Below, piece by piece: positions 12,341 to 23,502 of a DNA stretch of 64,000 nucleotides. Under the pieces are notes generated by a model. That model was not told the DNA's origin. It worked only from the letters and a program-made list of their open reading frames with translations, and ran no database searches. A program made the translations under genes and the position numbers. Each line of letters starts with the position of its first letter. The first letter of the stretch is position 1. Where the stretch lies: positions 3,100,001 to 3,164,000 of the forward strand of contig JAKJHU010000085.1 in assembly GCA_022316685.1 (NCBI GenBank). Reading direction: 5' to 3'. The DNA comes from Progne subis subis. Taxonomy: Eukaryota > Chordata > Aves > Passeriformes > Hirundinidae.

Positions 12341-14269
12341 CCAGGTCACACAGAGTGACAGTGACCAGGTGTGTGATTGCTGGAGGTGACAGGTCACACA
12401 GGATGGTGACAGTGACCAGGTGTGTGATTGCTGGAGGTGACAGGTCACACAGAGTGACAGTGACCAGGTGTGTGATTGCTGGAGGTGACAGGTCACACAG
12501 GATGGTGACAGTGACCAGGTGTGTGATTGCTGGAGGTGACAGGTCACACAGAGTGACAGTGACCAGGTGTGTGAGCACTGGAGGTGACAGGTCACACAGA
12601 GTGACAGTGACCAGGTGTGTGATTGCTGGAGGTGACAGGTCACACAGGATGGTGACAGTGACCAGGTGTGTGATTGCTGGAGGTGACAGGTCACACAGAG
12701 TGACAGTGACCAGGTGTGTGAGCACTGGAGGTGACAGGTCACACAGGATGGTGACAGTGACCAGGTGTGTGATTGCTGGAGGTGACAGGTCACACAGGAT
12801 GGTGACAGTGACCAGGTGTGTGATTGCTGGAGGTGACAGGTCACACAGGATGGTGACAGTGACCAGGTGTGTGAGCACTGGAGGTGACAGGTCACACAGG
12901 ATGGTGACAGTGACCAGGTGTGTGATTGCTGGAGGTGACAGGTCACACAGGGTGGCAGTGACCAGGTGTGTGATTGCTGGAGGTGACAGGTCACACAGGA
13001 TGGTGGCAGTGACCAGGTGTGTGAGCACTGGAGGTGACAGGTCACACAGGATGGTGGCAGTGACCAGGTGTGTGATTGCTGGAGGTGACAGGTCACACAG
13101 GATGGTGACAGTGACCAGGTGTGTGATTGCTGGAGGTGACAGGTCACACAGGGTGGCAGTGACCAGGTGTGTGATTGCTGGAGGTGACAGGTCACACAGG
13201 ATGGTGGCAGTGACCAGGTGTGTGAGCACTGGAGGTGACAGGTCACACAGGATGGTGACAGTGACCAGGTGTGTGATTGCTGGAGGTGACAGGTCACACA
13301 GGGTGACAGTGACCAGGTGTGTGAGCACTGGAGGTGACAGGTCACACAGGGTGGCAGTGACCAGGTGTGTGATTGCTGGAGGTGACAGGTCACACAGAGT
13401 GACAGTGACCAGGTGTGTGATTGCTGGAGGTGACAGGTCACACAGGATGGTGACAGTGACCAGGTGTGTGATTGCTGGAGGTGACAGGTCACACAGGGTG
13501 GCAGTGACCAGGTGTGTGATTGCTGGAGGTGACAGGTCACACAGGGTGGCAGTGACCAGGTGTGTGAGCACTGGAGGTGACAGGTCACACAGGATGGTGG
13601 CAGTGACCAGGTGTGTGATTGCTGGAGGTGACAGGTCACACAGAGTGACAGTGACCAGGTGTGTGATTGCTGGAGGTGACAGGTCACACAGGGTGGCAGT
13701 GACCAGGTGTGTGATTGCTGGAGGTGACAGGTCACACAGAGTGACAGTGACCAGGTGTGTGATTGCTGGAGGTGACAGGTCACACAGGGTGGCAGTGACC
13801 AGGTGTGTGATTGCTGGAGGTGACAGGTCACACAGGATGGTGACAGTGACCAGGTGTGTGATTGCTGGAGGTGACAGGTCACACAGGATGGTGACAGTGA
13901 CCAGGTGTGTGATTGCTGGAGGTGACAGGTCACACAGGATGGTGACAGTGACCAGGTGTGTGATTGCTGGAGGTGACAGGTCACACAGGGTGGTGACAGT
14001 GACCAGGTGTGTGATTGCTGGAGGTGACAGGTCACACAGAGTGACAGTGACCAGGTGTGTGATTGCTGGAGGTGACAGGTCACACAGGATGGTGACAGTG
14101 ACCAGGTGTGTGATTGCTGGAGGTGACAGGTCACACAGGATGGTGACAGTGACCAGGTGTGTGATTGCTGGAGGTGACAGGTCACACACGGTGGCAGTGA
14201 CCAGGTGTGTGATTGCTGGAGGTGACAGGTCACACAGAGTGACAGTGACCAGGTGTGTGAGCACTGGAG
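12341..14269. repeat. 48/51-bp minisatellite, 38 complete units plus a partial one
   Basis: The unit is a constant part (AGTGACCAGGTGTGTGA, then TTGCTGG or GCACTGG, then AGGTGACAGGTCACACAG) preceded by AGTGAC or GATGGTGAC. Units are therefore 48 or 51 bp. Three variable sites are visible: the 3-bp length difference, TTGCTGG versus GCACTGG, and GACAGTGACC versus GGCAGTGACC. GCACTGG units are numbers 5, 8, 11, 14, 18, 20, 25 and the terminal partial unit, a local three-unit higher-order pattern. Every complete unit contains GTGAC-AG-GTCAC, a short inverted repeat that overlaps a DR1-type nuclear-receptor motif. Because both lengths are multiples of three and the units lack stops, three frames (one +, two -) stay open for about 660-700 codons; there is no evidence that they are translated. 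Confidence 0.97.
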
Positions 14270-14359
14270 CCCACGTGGCTCCCAGCACAGGTGGAACTCG
14301 GCTCCAGGAGCCGCTGGCCCCAGCCCTGCCCCTGTGAAATCCACGGCGATGTTGTGGCA

Positions 14360-14665
14360 GAGGAGAGTTCTGCATCGGAATTCCAGAGAACATGGATAAT
14401 ATCAGGGATTGTGGCCTCTATCAGTGGGTAGCGATTAAGGGGTGTCGAGATCATTAATGCATAATTAATCTTAATCTTTCTACTGCTGTATGTACTTAAC
14501 AAACTAATACGGAAGCAGGGATCCGTGGCCTCGTTTTGACACTTTAGATAATAGAGGCCAGCAATAAACTTGTTCACTGCATACTTCTGCTTTTCCTTGT
14601 GAGTGAATTCTGAGCTCAAACAATTAAAAATCACCTTAAAAATGATTCCCATTAGGAATCATGGC
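14360..14665. other. AT-rich block, candidate conserved noncoding element
   Basis: Directly after the minisatellite comes sequence rich in homeodomain-type cores (ATTAATGCATAATTAATC at about 14452-14469, CAATTAAAAATC). It ends with an inverted repeat with 8-bp arms, ATGATTCC and GGAATCAT, separated by 5 bases (14642-14662). It has no repeat ancestry that I recognise. Conservation is inferred from style only. Confidence 0.35.
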
Positions 14666-14759
14666 GAGACTGATGAGACCGCAAAAGGAAATGCTCTGGT
14701 CTGCAGTAGTTGTTTTCCTCTGAGCTGCTGATTGAAATGCAAGGTAGATATCTGAAAGG

Positions 14760-15340
14760 AAATACGGAACTTTTAATTTCTTGCTCGTGTTTGTGAGCAT
14801 TCCTGAGTTAGCAAATCACCAGGAAACTGGCTAAAAAGAAGTGATTTCTTAGCAAATGAATTGTTAATTATCAAGCTCCTGTAAATTCCTGTAATTTTAA
14901 AATCGTGTTGGCAACGTATCAAAAGAACATGTGGTGCCACAGTGTTAGAGTATTTTTATTTATATCTGATTCACAATTGTCTCCATGGCAATATGAGAGA
15001 TGAAGGCAGAGGAAAGAAATGAGTTATCACATTATTAAATGACCCAGTGGAAAAAAAATTAAGACATGTTAAGGATTAATTTTACATTATAGAGCTGCCT
15101 AGCAAGCCATTATCATTATAGTTAAGGCTTTGTTAGCATTTCTATTATAAACGTGTTTTTGAAGTGTTTATTACTGTTTCAATTTGCATCAGGCTGCAAC
15201 TTCGCATACAGGTCTCTGAAAAAAGGAAATCTTAATTTTAAAATGCACCAACTAAAGCAGTTTATTAATTTTAGAACATTTTAGTGCTCCATATCTTGTA
15301 GAGAGAGAAAGATTTCTCCACTCTAATACTATTTTTTTTT
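14760..15340. other. AT-rich block, candidate conserved noncoding element
   Basis: A stretch of roughly 580 bases with many TTAATT, ATTAT and TTTATT cores, few CpGs and no open frame or repeat similarity. This composition is typical of vertebrate conserved noncoding elements near neural genes, but it could equally be neutral AT-rich intron. Alignment would decide. Confidence 0.3.
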
Positions 15341-16039
15341 TTTCCCTTCAAATAAAGAAACCCCAGCCCTTCATTTGGAGAAACAGTCTTTATTAGGTTT
15401 TTTTTTTAGTAGAATTTGGGGCAAATCTGTGTATCCTTTTGTAGAGGTGAACACAGCCCAGCTCTTTGCAAATTGAGCTTTTTCTGCTCTGCTTTTATCA
15501 GAGGTATTGTCAGCAGATGTATGACTCAAATGCAACAAAGAACTGGTAAAAGTCTCTTGGAGGACAGAGGTTTTGTTTGTTTTGTGTGGGTCGGGGTATT
15601 TTGCCCCTTGGCAGAGGGGGGGAAGTGCTTTTCGTTAGAGCACAGAGTTTATGCAGAAATCCCCTGCTCTCGGTGGATTATTGCATAATGCACGATAGCA
15701 TTTTCAAGCTTGGCTAACTGTGATTAGGAAGCTAAATGGAGGGAAAAAAGCAACAATTTCTGTTCTAAAGCCAAAGCCCGTTTGTGTCTTTGACCGGGCA
15801 GGGCGCTGGCTCCCTGGCAGGGAAAGGCCAGAGGTGCCACCCTCTCTCAGCAAGGGCAGAGCTCCCCATCCTCGGGGATTTGAGGTGTTTTCAGGGCTCT
15901 GGGGAGCTCCAGGTGCCCCAGAGTGTGTCAGGTGTGTGTGCGAGGTGGGAGCTGCCTGGAGGACGGATAATGATGGAAGACTGGCACCGGAGTCTAAAAC
16001 ACAGGGAAGAGAGGAGGGAGGGCTTTATGGAACAGCCCA
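15341..16039. other. Intronic sequence without recognisable genes
   Basis: It contains two short T runs near 15332-15343 and 15399-15407. Otherwise it is single-copy sequence grading into the GC-richer CR1 fragment that follows. No exon-like segment was seen. Confidence 0.5.
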
Positions 16040-16260
16040 TTTATCCTGAATTCCCAGAAAAACCTGCGAGGCTCTGCAGGGCTGGCTTCTGTCCATCTCT
16101 GTTCAATATTTTCATTATCAATCTGGGTAATGGAATGGAGAGTAGGTTTGTTAAACTGACAGGTGATGGGAAGTCAGGAGAGGCTGCAGATGCTTGGGGA
16201 AGAGGAGCCAGAGCTCCTTCCTGAAATAATCTGGACAGATTGAAATGGTGCCCTGGAGCA
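16040..16260 (+). mobile_element. CR1 LINE reverse-transcriptase fragment (decayed)
   Basis: The + strand conceptual translation of about 16063-16240 contains SLFNIFIINLGNGMESRFVK, then LTGDGKSGEAADAWGRGARA, a stop, and NNLDRLKW. This aligns in order with the CR1 reverse transcriptase region LFNIFINDL...KFADDTKLGGAVD..GR...Q.DLDRLE.W. The catalytic ADD motif is lost (read as TGD) and an in-frame stop is present, so it is a dead copy. Similarity fades beyond about 16260, although the element may extend further. Confidence 0.7.
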
Positions 16261-16739
16261 GGGGATGGAAGGGCCAAGTGATAGCTTGGGGCAGGGACTG
16301 CAGCAGCAAGGAGCAGTCGAGGCAGCACTTCAGGCGAAGGATCCGGGGTTCCGGGGAGCTCTCGGCAGCACGAACACCAGCGTGCCAGGGAATGACAAAA
16401 ACCATTCTGTGTGCGGGGAGGGCTCAGCGGGATGTGGGACAGTGTGAGACACTGAGATCACCGACACCCTGCCTGGGAGGGAGACAACGCCCTCCCGTCA
16501 GAGGTGACATCTGAAAATTCAGGGAGTCTGGGAGGCTTGGGGTGAGAAGACGCTGGGAGGAGCGTTGCTGCTCCGAGGAGATGCGCTGGATGGTCTGGGA
16601 ATGCAGGGCCACGAAACCTTGTCTGGTAATTCCTGCAGAAGCTCTGCTGTCTGGCTGAGGTGTTTATGCAGAAGAAAGAATCAGTAATGCAGTTTTTTGT
16701 TTGTTTTTTTTTCAGCTCACCCATTTTTTTAAGTTACTT

Positions 16740-17060
16740 TTCTGAGCCTTGGCCTAACTTGACTCTTCTTAGCTTTCTAAAAAACTTTAATTTTGAAAGA
16801 AGTTACTAAGAGGGTAACATCACTGAGCAGGATGGAGCTAGCTGAATTCCCTCTATGAAATGCTACTTTACTTGATTAAGTCCAATGACATCTTTGCATT
16901 CAGCTAACTAGCTCTCTGCAGGTGATAGAATAACTAATCAGAGTAAAAACATCAGATGAAATGAAATATAGACTGTAAACACCATTCTAATTAGTAGCTT
17001 TATGGGACTCTGTCAGTGAATGATCATGGAAGAGATTTCTTGTTTTCCATCTTGAGAATA
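16740..17060. other. AT-rich block, candidate conserved noncoding element
   Basis: Single-copy AT-rich sequence with repeated GCTA/AGCT cores (GAGCTAGCTGAATTC, CAGCTAACTAGCTC) and CTAATTAG at about 16987-16994. No repeat or coding similarity was recognised. Functional constraint is only a guess. Confidence 0.3.
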
Positions 17061-17230
17061 TTTGGGTATTAGTCATGGCTGAATGCCTGTTTGTGTCTTC
17101 CTAGCTGGGATTTAGGATATTTTAATCCTGGTTCTCTGTGCAAGTCCTGCCTATTAGGAAGAGCCAAAAGCTGTCCTTGGCCTCGCACTGACCTCTGGCT
17201 TTGTGTCAGTCAGATGGAGTCGAGGGAGGT

Positions 17231-17264
17231 GGCCTGGGTTTGGTGGCCCAGGTTTGGTGGCCCC
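17231..17264. repeat. 15-bp direct duplication
   Basis: GGTTTGGTGGCCC occurs twice back to back (around 17237 and 17252). This is a minor slippage-type duplication. Confidence 0.6.
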
Positions 17265-19176
17265 AGCCTCTCCTCACAGTGACCCCCATCACAGGTGCCC
17301 AGGGCAGCAGTTCCATGGTTTTATTTTGGGCACAGCTGTTTCTTCCTCTCTCTTTGGGGCCAGCTCTGCCATGCTCTGTTTCTGGAGCCAGCAGCCTTTG
17401 TCCTGAAAGCTCATCAAAGGTGATTTTCAGTAATTAACTTTCCAGCCTGGAAAAAACAGAATTTCTTGACTGCAGAATTCCTGCCTGTTATGTAAGCAGA
17501 AGCATTTTGACACAAAATCCCCGAACACTTCCCATCTCTGTCTGTATATACAGACAGGGAGCAGGTGGCTGTGGCTGCACCCCCATTTCGGAGCTAATGG
17601 CTCCTGAGCCAGGAGGGGGCTGCACCTCTGAGGACCAAAATGCTGTGGCACACTTGGCAATCGCCCTGACGGGGTCTGAAAACCCTCCCTGGTGCTGGGG
17701 CTCAGCTGTTCCTTGGGCTGGGTGGGGCAGGGGCAGAGGGCTTTCCCAGGGCTGCTGGGGTGTGCTCCAAGAGGAGCCGTGGGGTGGATGATTGCTGGAG
17801 AGGTGGTACAGCAGGGGGATTGATGGGATGATGGGTTTTTTTAAACCTTTCAGGAAGATGGAGAGGAGGAATGATTTCCATGACAACAATTCAGTTAGGG
17901 AGAGAAATGATGGCTCTTGGAGAGGGAATCTGAAGGGAAAGGTGTCACTGCTGTGAACCTGGGGGGCTTAGGGGAGAGCAGGAGACTGAGGACGATCAGA
18001 ACATTAAAACACAAAAGCATGATTATTGCTTGAGAAACAGCACTTTCAAAAGGAAATGGTGATGGGAAGGAAGCCCTTGGTGAGGAGGTGGAGGGCAGAG
18101 TCCTGCCAGCTGGTACCTGGGTGTGGGAGGGCAGCAGGTCTGGGAGTGACCACACATCCCCAGCAGCCTCTGGCCTTCACCCCAGTTCTGTTTTGTCGTA
18201 TGTGCAAATGGAACCATCCTCTCTGTTTCAGTGGTCAGGGCTGGAGTCCATGTCTGAGTGTCCAGGCAGAACACACGTGTGGTCTCTTTCTTTGGGCTTT
18301 CTCCTCTTGCTCTCAGATCCTGTGGTTGTGCATGTGCCTTGCAGGTCCCGGCAGTCTGGGTGTCCCTGCAAGCTGCTGCTCAGTCAGCTTCTAATTATTT
18401 TCTTTTCTTTTGCTACTCTTCATTAGCTGATTTTCTTCTTATATCCTTGTGGCCAGCTCCCTTTAATGCTGACTAGAAATGGCCTATCATCTCAGAATTG
18501 CTTGGACCTTGATTTTTTGATTATTCTTCTTTTCAGACACTATAATTTTGGGCCATATGTAGACTGGGAGCCCTGGTTCTGGCACTGACACTGTCAGTTT
18601 TGAAAAGTTTGCATGGCCTTAAGAAGCCCATCCTAAGACAATGCTGATTAAGAGAAAAACAATCAACCCAAACAACCTAGAACCCAAATGTGACTAATAC
18701 CTAAACTGAACTTTGCAAAAATGACATTTGTTGAGCTATTTGAATTCTGTGCAGCCACAGCAGGCTTGGAAGACACTTGGATGCATTTTCCAGCCATAAA
18801 CCAAACAGGTTGTCAACTTGAAAGGTACTTGGTTATTGCTGATAAAAGACATGGCCAGTAAAAGGTAGGAAGATACACTGGGAATAAATAACAGAGTCTA
18901 TAAACAGTCAGTATTTGCTGTATGTCTTTGTAATGCAGTGTTTTTGCAGACAAGTGCACTGAAACTTCTACTTATCAGATTCAAACAAACAAAAAAACAA
19001 CAAAAAAAAGTAAATAAATTCTGCTTGGGATGGGAGAGAGAGCGTTGTGCAGGGTAATCACTCTCCTCCAGCAGCACCGTGGGTGTGTGTGAGCATGAAG
19101 TACTGCCAAGCTTCCAGAGCCCTGAGCTGCCAAGGGCTGAGCTGGGTCTGGCCAGGTCCTTGAGTGCAGCCTGTGC
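17265..19176. other. Intronic sequence without recognisable genes
   Basis: GC-rich to mixed single-copy sequence. Open frames of up to 133 codons occur on both strands but overlap each other, and none shows family similarity or convincing splice sites. An A-rich CAAACAAACAAAAAAACAAC tract sits near 18985-19010. Confidence 0.5.
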
Positions 19177-19289
19177 CTGGGGACCCTCCCAAGCCCCTTT
19201 GAACCCTCCCAGAGCCCCCTGGGGACCCTCCCAAGCCCCCTGGGGACCCTCCCAAGCCCCCTGGGGACCCTCCCAAGCCCCCTGGGACA
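19177..19289. repeat. 21-bp tandem repeat, about 5 units
   Basis: The unit is CTGGGGACCCTCCCAAGCCCC, with the second unit degenerate and the third carrying AGAGCC in place of AAGCC. The 21-bp length keeps frames open on both strands, giving repetitive peptides in neighbouring frames that should not be read as proteins. Confidence 0.92.
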
Positions 19290-21495
19290 CCCCTGCCAGC
19301 ACAGGGACCAGGGCAGCAGCAATTGCCTTGGGCTGGTGCTGGTGGGTGCTGGCACTCGCAGCCTCCTTCCCAGGGCTGACCCGGGGGTGGACGCTGCACC
19401 ACGAGGCAGCACCGACGGAGGAGCAGAGTCGCTTTAGCTTTTGGGAAGCCCAGAAATCAGCTCTGCTTATAATTAGCATTGCCTTCCCCACGCAGCTCAG
19501 CTCCCCAGGATGTGGCTGTCAGCGGCGTTTAGCGCTGACCGTCGTCGATTGTTTGGGCTGCAGCCGTCCATGGGCGTAGAGACTGCCACTGAATGATGGA
19601 TTAGGAGTCCTTCAGCACGGATTTGGTGCCTGGTGCCAAGGAAGTAGGTGCAGCCCACGCTGCCTCGGCCATCTCTGCTGCCTTCCCTCGTTCTCTGGGG
19701 TCCCACCTCGGCATTCCTGGCTGGCAGCGGAGCCAGGAGGCTGCCCTGGAAGTGAACTGCAGGGCTGTGATTCGAGCTGGTGCTGTTGTGCAGTGCGAGC
19801 AAAGGGCTGAGCTTGAGGCACCCCAAGCCATGCACTGGGCTGCTGGATGCAGTTCTAGGCTTTTGCCTTGTCCCTGCTCTGGAGCTGCTCCCATCCCCAG
19901 TGTGGTTGTGCAGGGAACTCCAGCTCCTGAAATCTTTCCATTGCTGACTTACGTAACCGTCAGGTTGCGGGGGCTTTTGGTGTGTGTTTGATTTTTTAAA
20001 TGTCACCTTATGTGAGATAATTCTGCTGCCTTAACTGAGGAGCAAACATTCGCCCTGCGATAGAGTGAAAGCCCTGGATTGATGCTGGTTTTTCAGTGCA
20101 GTGTCTGCACACGCTGGTGTCTGCCTTCTATTTGCACTTTGGCATGATCCAGCAGTATCTGAAATGAATGCCAGAAGGAGAAATCAGTGCATGGCTCCCC
20201 TCTTTTTATTTTTAACTGATATTTACACACAAGGAGGATTCCGAAGACCCCTCTGTCGCAGCCTTGAAGAAAATAATCTGCTCTGTAGTGGTTGTCTGGG
20301 GAGAGCTGCAGAAGAGCCATAAATCCACGCATCCATTTGGAGGGGCTGGTGAGCAGAAAAGGATTTGTTCAGGTTCCTGTGTGTGGGACACGAGTGTCTT
20401 CCTTGTTTATAGTCCAAAACCTTTTGGGGCAGAAGAGAAAAGGAGGAGAGGAGAACCAACTGACTCATCTTTGAAATGCTCTTCAGTGTTGATGGGAAAA
20501 GCAAGATTGCGTGCGTGAGGCATTGGGAATGACTGATGAAGCACTTGGGCCTGACAATATATCCTGCTTTTCTTCTTTTAACAGATGATCTAGCTTCTGC
20601 CTCCTGACCTCTTTGGGTATTAGGATCCATCCATCTCGCTGGTTCCTACTCTGTTGCTGTTCTGAGTTTAGTCCCAGGTCAAAAAGTCCCAATAATCCTG
20701 GCAGGAGTGGAAGACAGAAAGGCAGAATGTGCTCTCACATTCCCAACATACAGCTTAGCCACGTTTTTCCAAGTGGTGGTGTTAAAGAGTGGGAATGCTT
20801 CAAAAACATTCACAGTGCTGAAGCCCCGGTTTAATTGCTGGTTACAGATGCTGCTTTTGATCCAAGCTAAACTTCTGAGCCAAGCTGAAGTTCTTACAGA
20901 CAAGAGTTCGTGAAATTCTAAAGAGGAGGAAATCAGCATTAAAATAGCATTTGTAGAGAATCTTAAGCAAAATGTGCACTTTTCAGTGAAGGCCTTTGCA
21001 TCATAAATTAGCAACATCTGTCCTCCTATTCTATATGTCATTTCCTCTCCAAATCCCCTCCAGAATCTGCCATTTTCCAGAAGTATTCTTGGATACATTG
21101 AACTGAGGTTGAAGATGCTTCATAAAATATGCATAAGCACTTGGATAATGCTTCTTAGTACTTGCCACTTTCTGTATTTTAACAAATTAACCCTCCAAAC
21201 ATGACGGATGCCCGTGGTGAACATGGGCCAGTATCAGGATGAGACTATCTCGGGCTCAGGAAATACTGTTGGAAATGGGTGTTCGGTTGGGAGAAGCGGC
21301 TGCTCTTTTTGTTCAGTGCATAGTGGTGACTGGTAAGATCTGAGAAATTCAGGGAATGGCTTACAGCTAAGCTCTGAGATGGCTGGATTTTCCAGGGGTG
21401 ACATAAAGGAGCATAACGTGTTCTCTTCCCCACTGCTGAGGCGCTGCTGCTGTCCCAAAGGGCAGGTGAACTCCCTTGGTTGTTCCAGGTGCAGA
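19290..21495. other. Intronic sequence without recognisable genes
   Basis: A GC-rich 19290-19900 part is followed by mixed sequence. Overlapping open frames of up to 169 codons have no recognisable domain. Nothing else was identified. Confidence 0.5.
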
Positions 21496-21499
21496 GTGT

Positions 21500-21735
21500 G
21501 GCAGAGAAATAGGGCTGGGAGGGAATTTAAAGGATTTAAAGGATCATCTTGTGCATGCCCCTGTCCCGAGGAGGGCTCAGCTCTCCCTGTGAGATTCCCT
21601 GCAGGCAGCCTGTCCTTGTGGCCTCCCCATGATGAAGACCTTGTGGTGCTCCCAGGCAATCTGTTCCAGTGGTTCACTGTTGAGCAGATAATACTGAAGA
21701 ATGAAGTCCAATCTTGGAAAGCTTCTAAGTGTGAA
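21500..21735 (-). mobile_element. CR1 LINE 3'-end fragment
   Basis: The + strand shows the antisense CR1 3' region in order: AGGGCTGGGAGGGAATTTAA, AAGGATCATCTTGTGCATGC, CCCTGTCCCGAGGAGGGCTC, GGCAATCTGTTCCAGTGGTTC and AATGAAGTCCAATCTTGG. On the - strand, translation gives VNHWNRLPG, the hallmark of the CR1 ORF2 C-terminus (V..HWNRLP). The upstream GGATTTAAAGGATCAT shows a small internal duplication. The copy is truncated at its 5' end and diverged, and is surely inactive. Confidence 0.8.
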
Positions 21736-21739
21736 TGAA

Positions 21740-23372
21740 AACATGTAGAAATCAATACTGTGCTTTACAAGGAGAAAATAGGTGTGCAATGGCACAGGAA
21801 AGAGATACCAGGCAGATTTAATGCCTGATCCAGGAGACCTTACCCAAGCAGAAATTTCATTTTATTCCTAATCTCCTTTATTTCTGCTTTATGGATTTAA
21901 TGGCCACTTGCATCGGGTGCTGAGGCCAGCTTTGGGGTGGACTGACTGACCTTTGGCTGCTTGTTATGAAACCACCAGGCTGAGCATTTGTGTGGGATGG
22001 AAGCTGGCATCATCCTGGGGCTGAGCAGGACAGAGACTGCGCATCCTCAGTCCCTGCAGAGAGGGGTTTTCTCCGTGCCCGCTGAATCCCTGTGTTTCCC
22101 TGTACCCTCAGGTGTGCCCAGGCTTGGCTTGCATCTGTTCTGCAGGTGGAAGTGGCCTGGAGGTGTCTTTCTGCTTCCCTGATCCTTTGGCCATGCGGGA
22201 GCAGGCAGATGTGATCAGGAATTACATGGCAGGAGGGAGAAGCCAGCTCTGAGCTTCACTGGGAAAAAAACCCAGGGTTTGCTTTTTGGAAAACGTGTTG
22301 CAGCTACTGTAAATCACAGAGAAGAAGGCAGAAAACATGAAGTGTGTAATGTACGCGACACCAGCCGCTGAAAGGTCAGTGGCTCCACGCACAGGAGTAA
22401 CGTGCGTCAAAAATTAACGAGGCTCTCTAATTAGTTTGTTGTGGTGGAATTTTATTAACGAGACACGATCGATTTCTGGTTTATGCTAAAAACGTAATGA
22501 AGTGCAGTGAAAGCTGGAGCTCTCAAACGCCTGGTGCTCATTGATGAAATGACGAGAGCTGGAGCCGGCGTGGGCTGCGCCGTGGGAGGCAGCGCAGGCA
22601 CGGCCCCGGAGCTGGGAATTGCACGGGGCTGTGGCACGGCAGGGATTCCACCTTCAGGGGGCCCTGGTGCTGTCAGGAACCCCAATTCCTGGGACTCAGT
22701 TCCCTGATGTTGTGGGATATCTTTCTGCTCAGAAGGTGAAGCTCGGCTTATTTGCGTTGCAGGTTTTGCAACGCTTCTTGCTTAAAGGAAAATTGGCTTG
22801 TTTGGGTCTTTGTTGCCAGCTGTATATGCTGGAAACATTTTGATTAAACACTGAGGAAAGAATAAGATAAGGCTGTTGATTAGTTAGAATTGAACTTTTT
22901 CCTTTTGCTCCTAAATTTAGAAGAGAAACCAGACATTTTTTGTTTTCATTGTGGTCTGTGTAATTAACTGCATGAATAAACATACAGCACTTCTGAAAAC
23001 TAATACTCCTGAAAAAACCTCAAACACATTCTGTTTAAAATGTTATAATCTCCTGTGAATTCCACAGTTATTGATGTTCAGACAATGGGCCTCTAAGGCA
23101 GGAGTGTTACAGGGAAAACAGGGTGAGCTCTGGGTCTGTACTGGTGTAAATAGACTGCTTGAGACAAAACCTGCTTGCAGTCCATGTCAGGTGCCCAGGT
23201 CAACTTCTGCGCTGCTCCTGGTATGGAGAGACAAACCCCAAAAAATTCAGCTATGAGCCAAGGGGAAGAGGAAGGAGGTTACCTCCTCAGGGCCATCCTC
23301 CATTCCCACGTGGATACCTCCAGTTTCTCCTGGACATGTGCTCGGGAGCTTCCTGGCGTCTGGACCTTGCCT
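21740..23372. other. Intronic sequence without recognisable genes
   Basis: Mixed single-copy sequence. A GC-rich part (about 22540-22690) lies beside AT-rich sequence (22390-22500 and 22840-23070). No exon-like or repeat-like structure was recognised. Confidence 0.5.
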
Positions 23373-23502
23373 TCCTGTGTGGAGTGCTTTAAATTTGATG
23401 GTAAATGTGAAGAACTCCCTGTGTGGAGTGCTTTATATTTGATGGTAAATGTGAAGAACTCCCTGTGTGGAGTGCTTTATATTTGATGGTAAACGTGAAG
23501 AG
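23373..23502. repeat. 44-bp tandem repeat, 3 units
   Basis: Three adjacent copies start CCTGTGTGGAGTGCTTTA and continue ATTTGATGGTAAATGTGAAG. Units 1 and 2 differ at about one or two positions, and unit 3 has AAACGTGAAGAGC. The high identity shows a recent duplication. The junctions are exact. Confidence 0.95.

Noticed and set aside
12297..14393. Three open frames of 660-698 codons (one on +, two on -) across the 48/51-bp array
   Set aside because: They are made wholly of 16/17-residue repeats produced by the minisatellite, are open in several frames on both strands at once, and have no splice signals or family similarity.
14230..14652. A 140-codon - strand frame next to the minisatellite
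   Set aside because: It runs from AT-rich unique sequence into the array, has no similarity I recognise, and shows no splice context.
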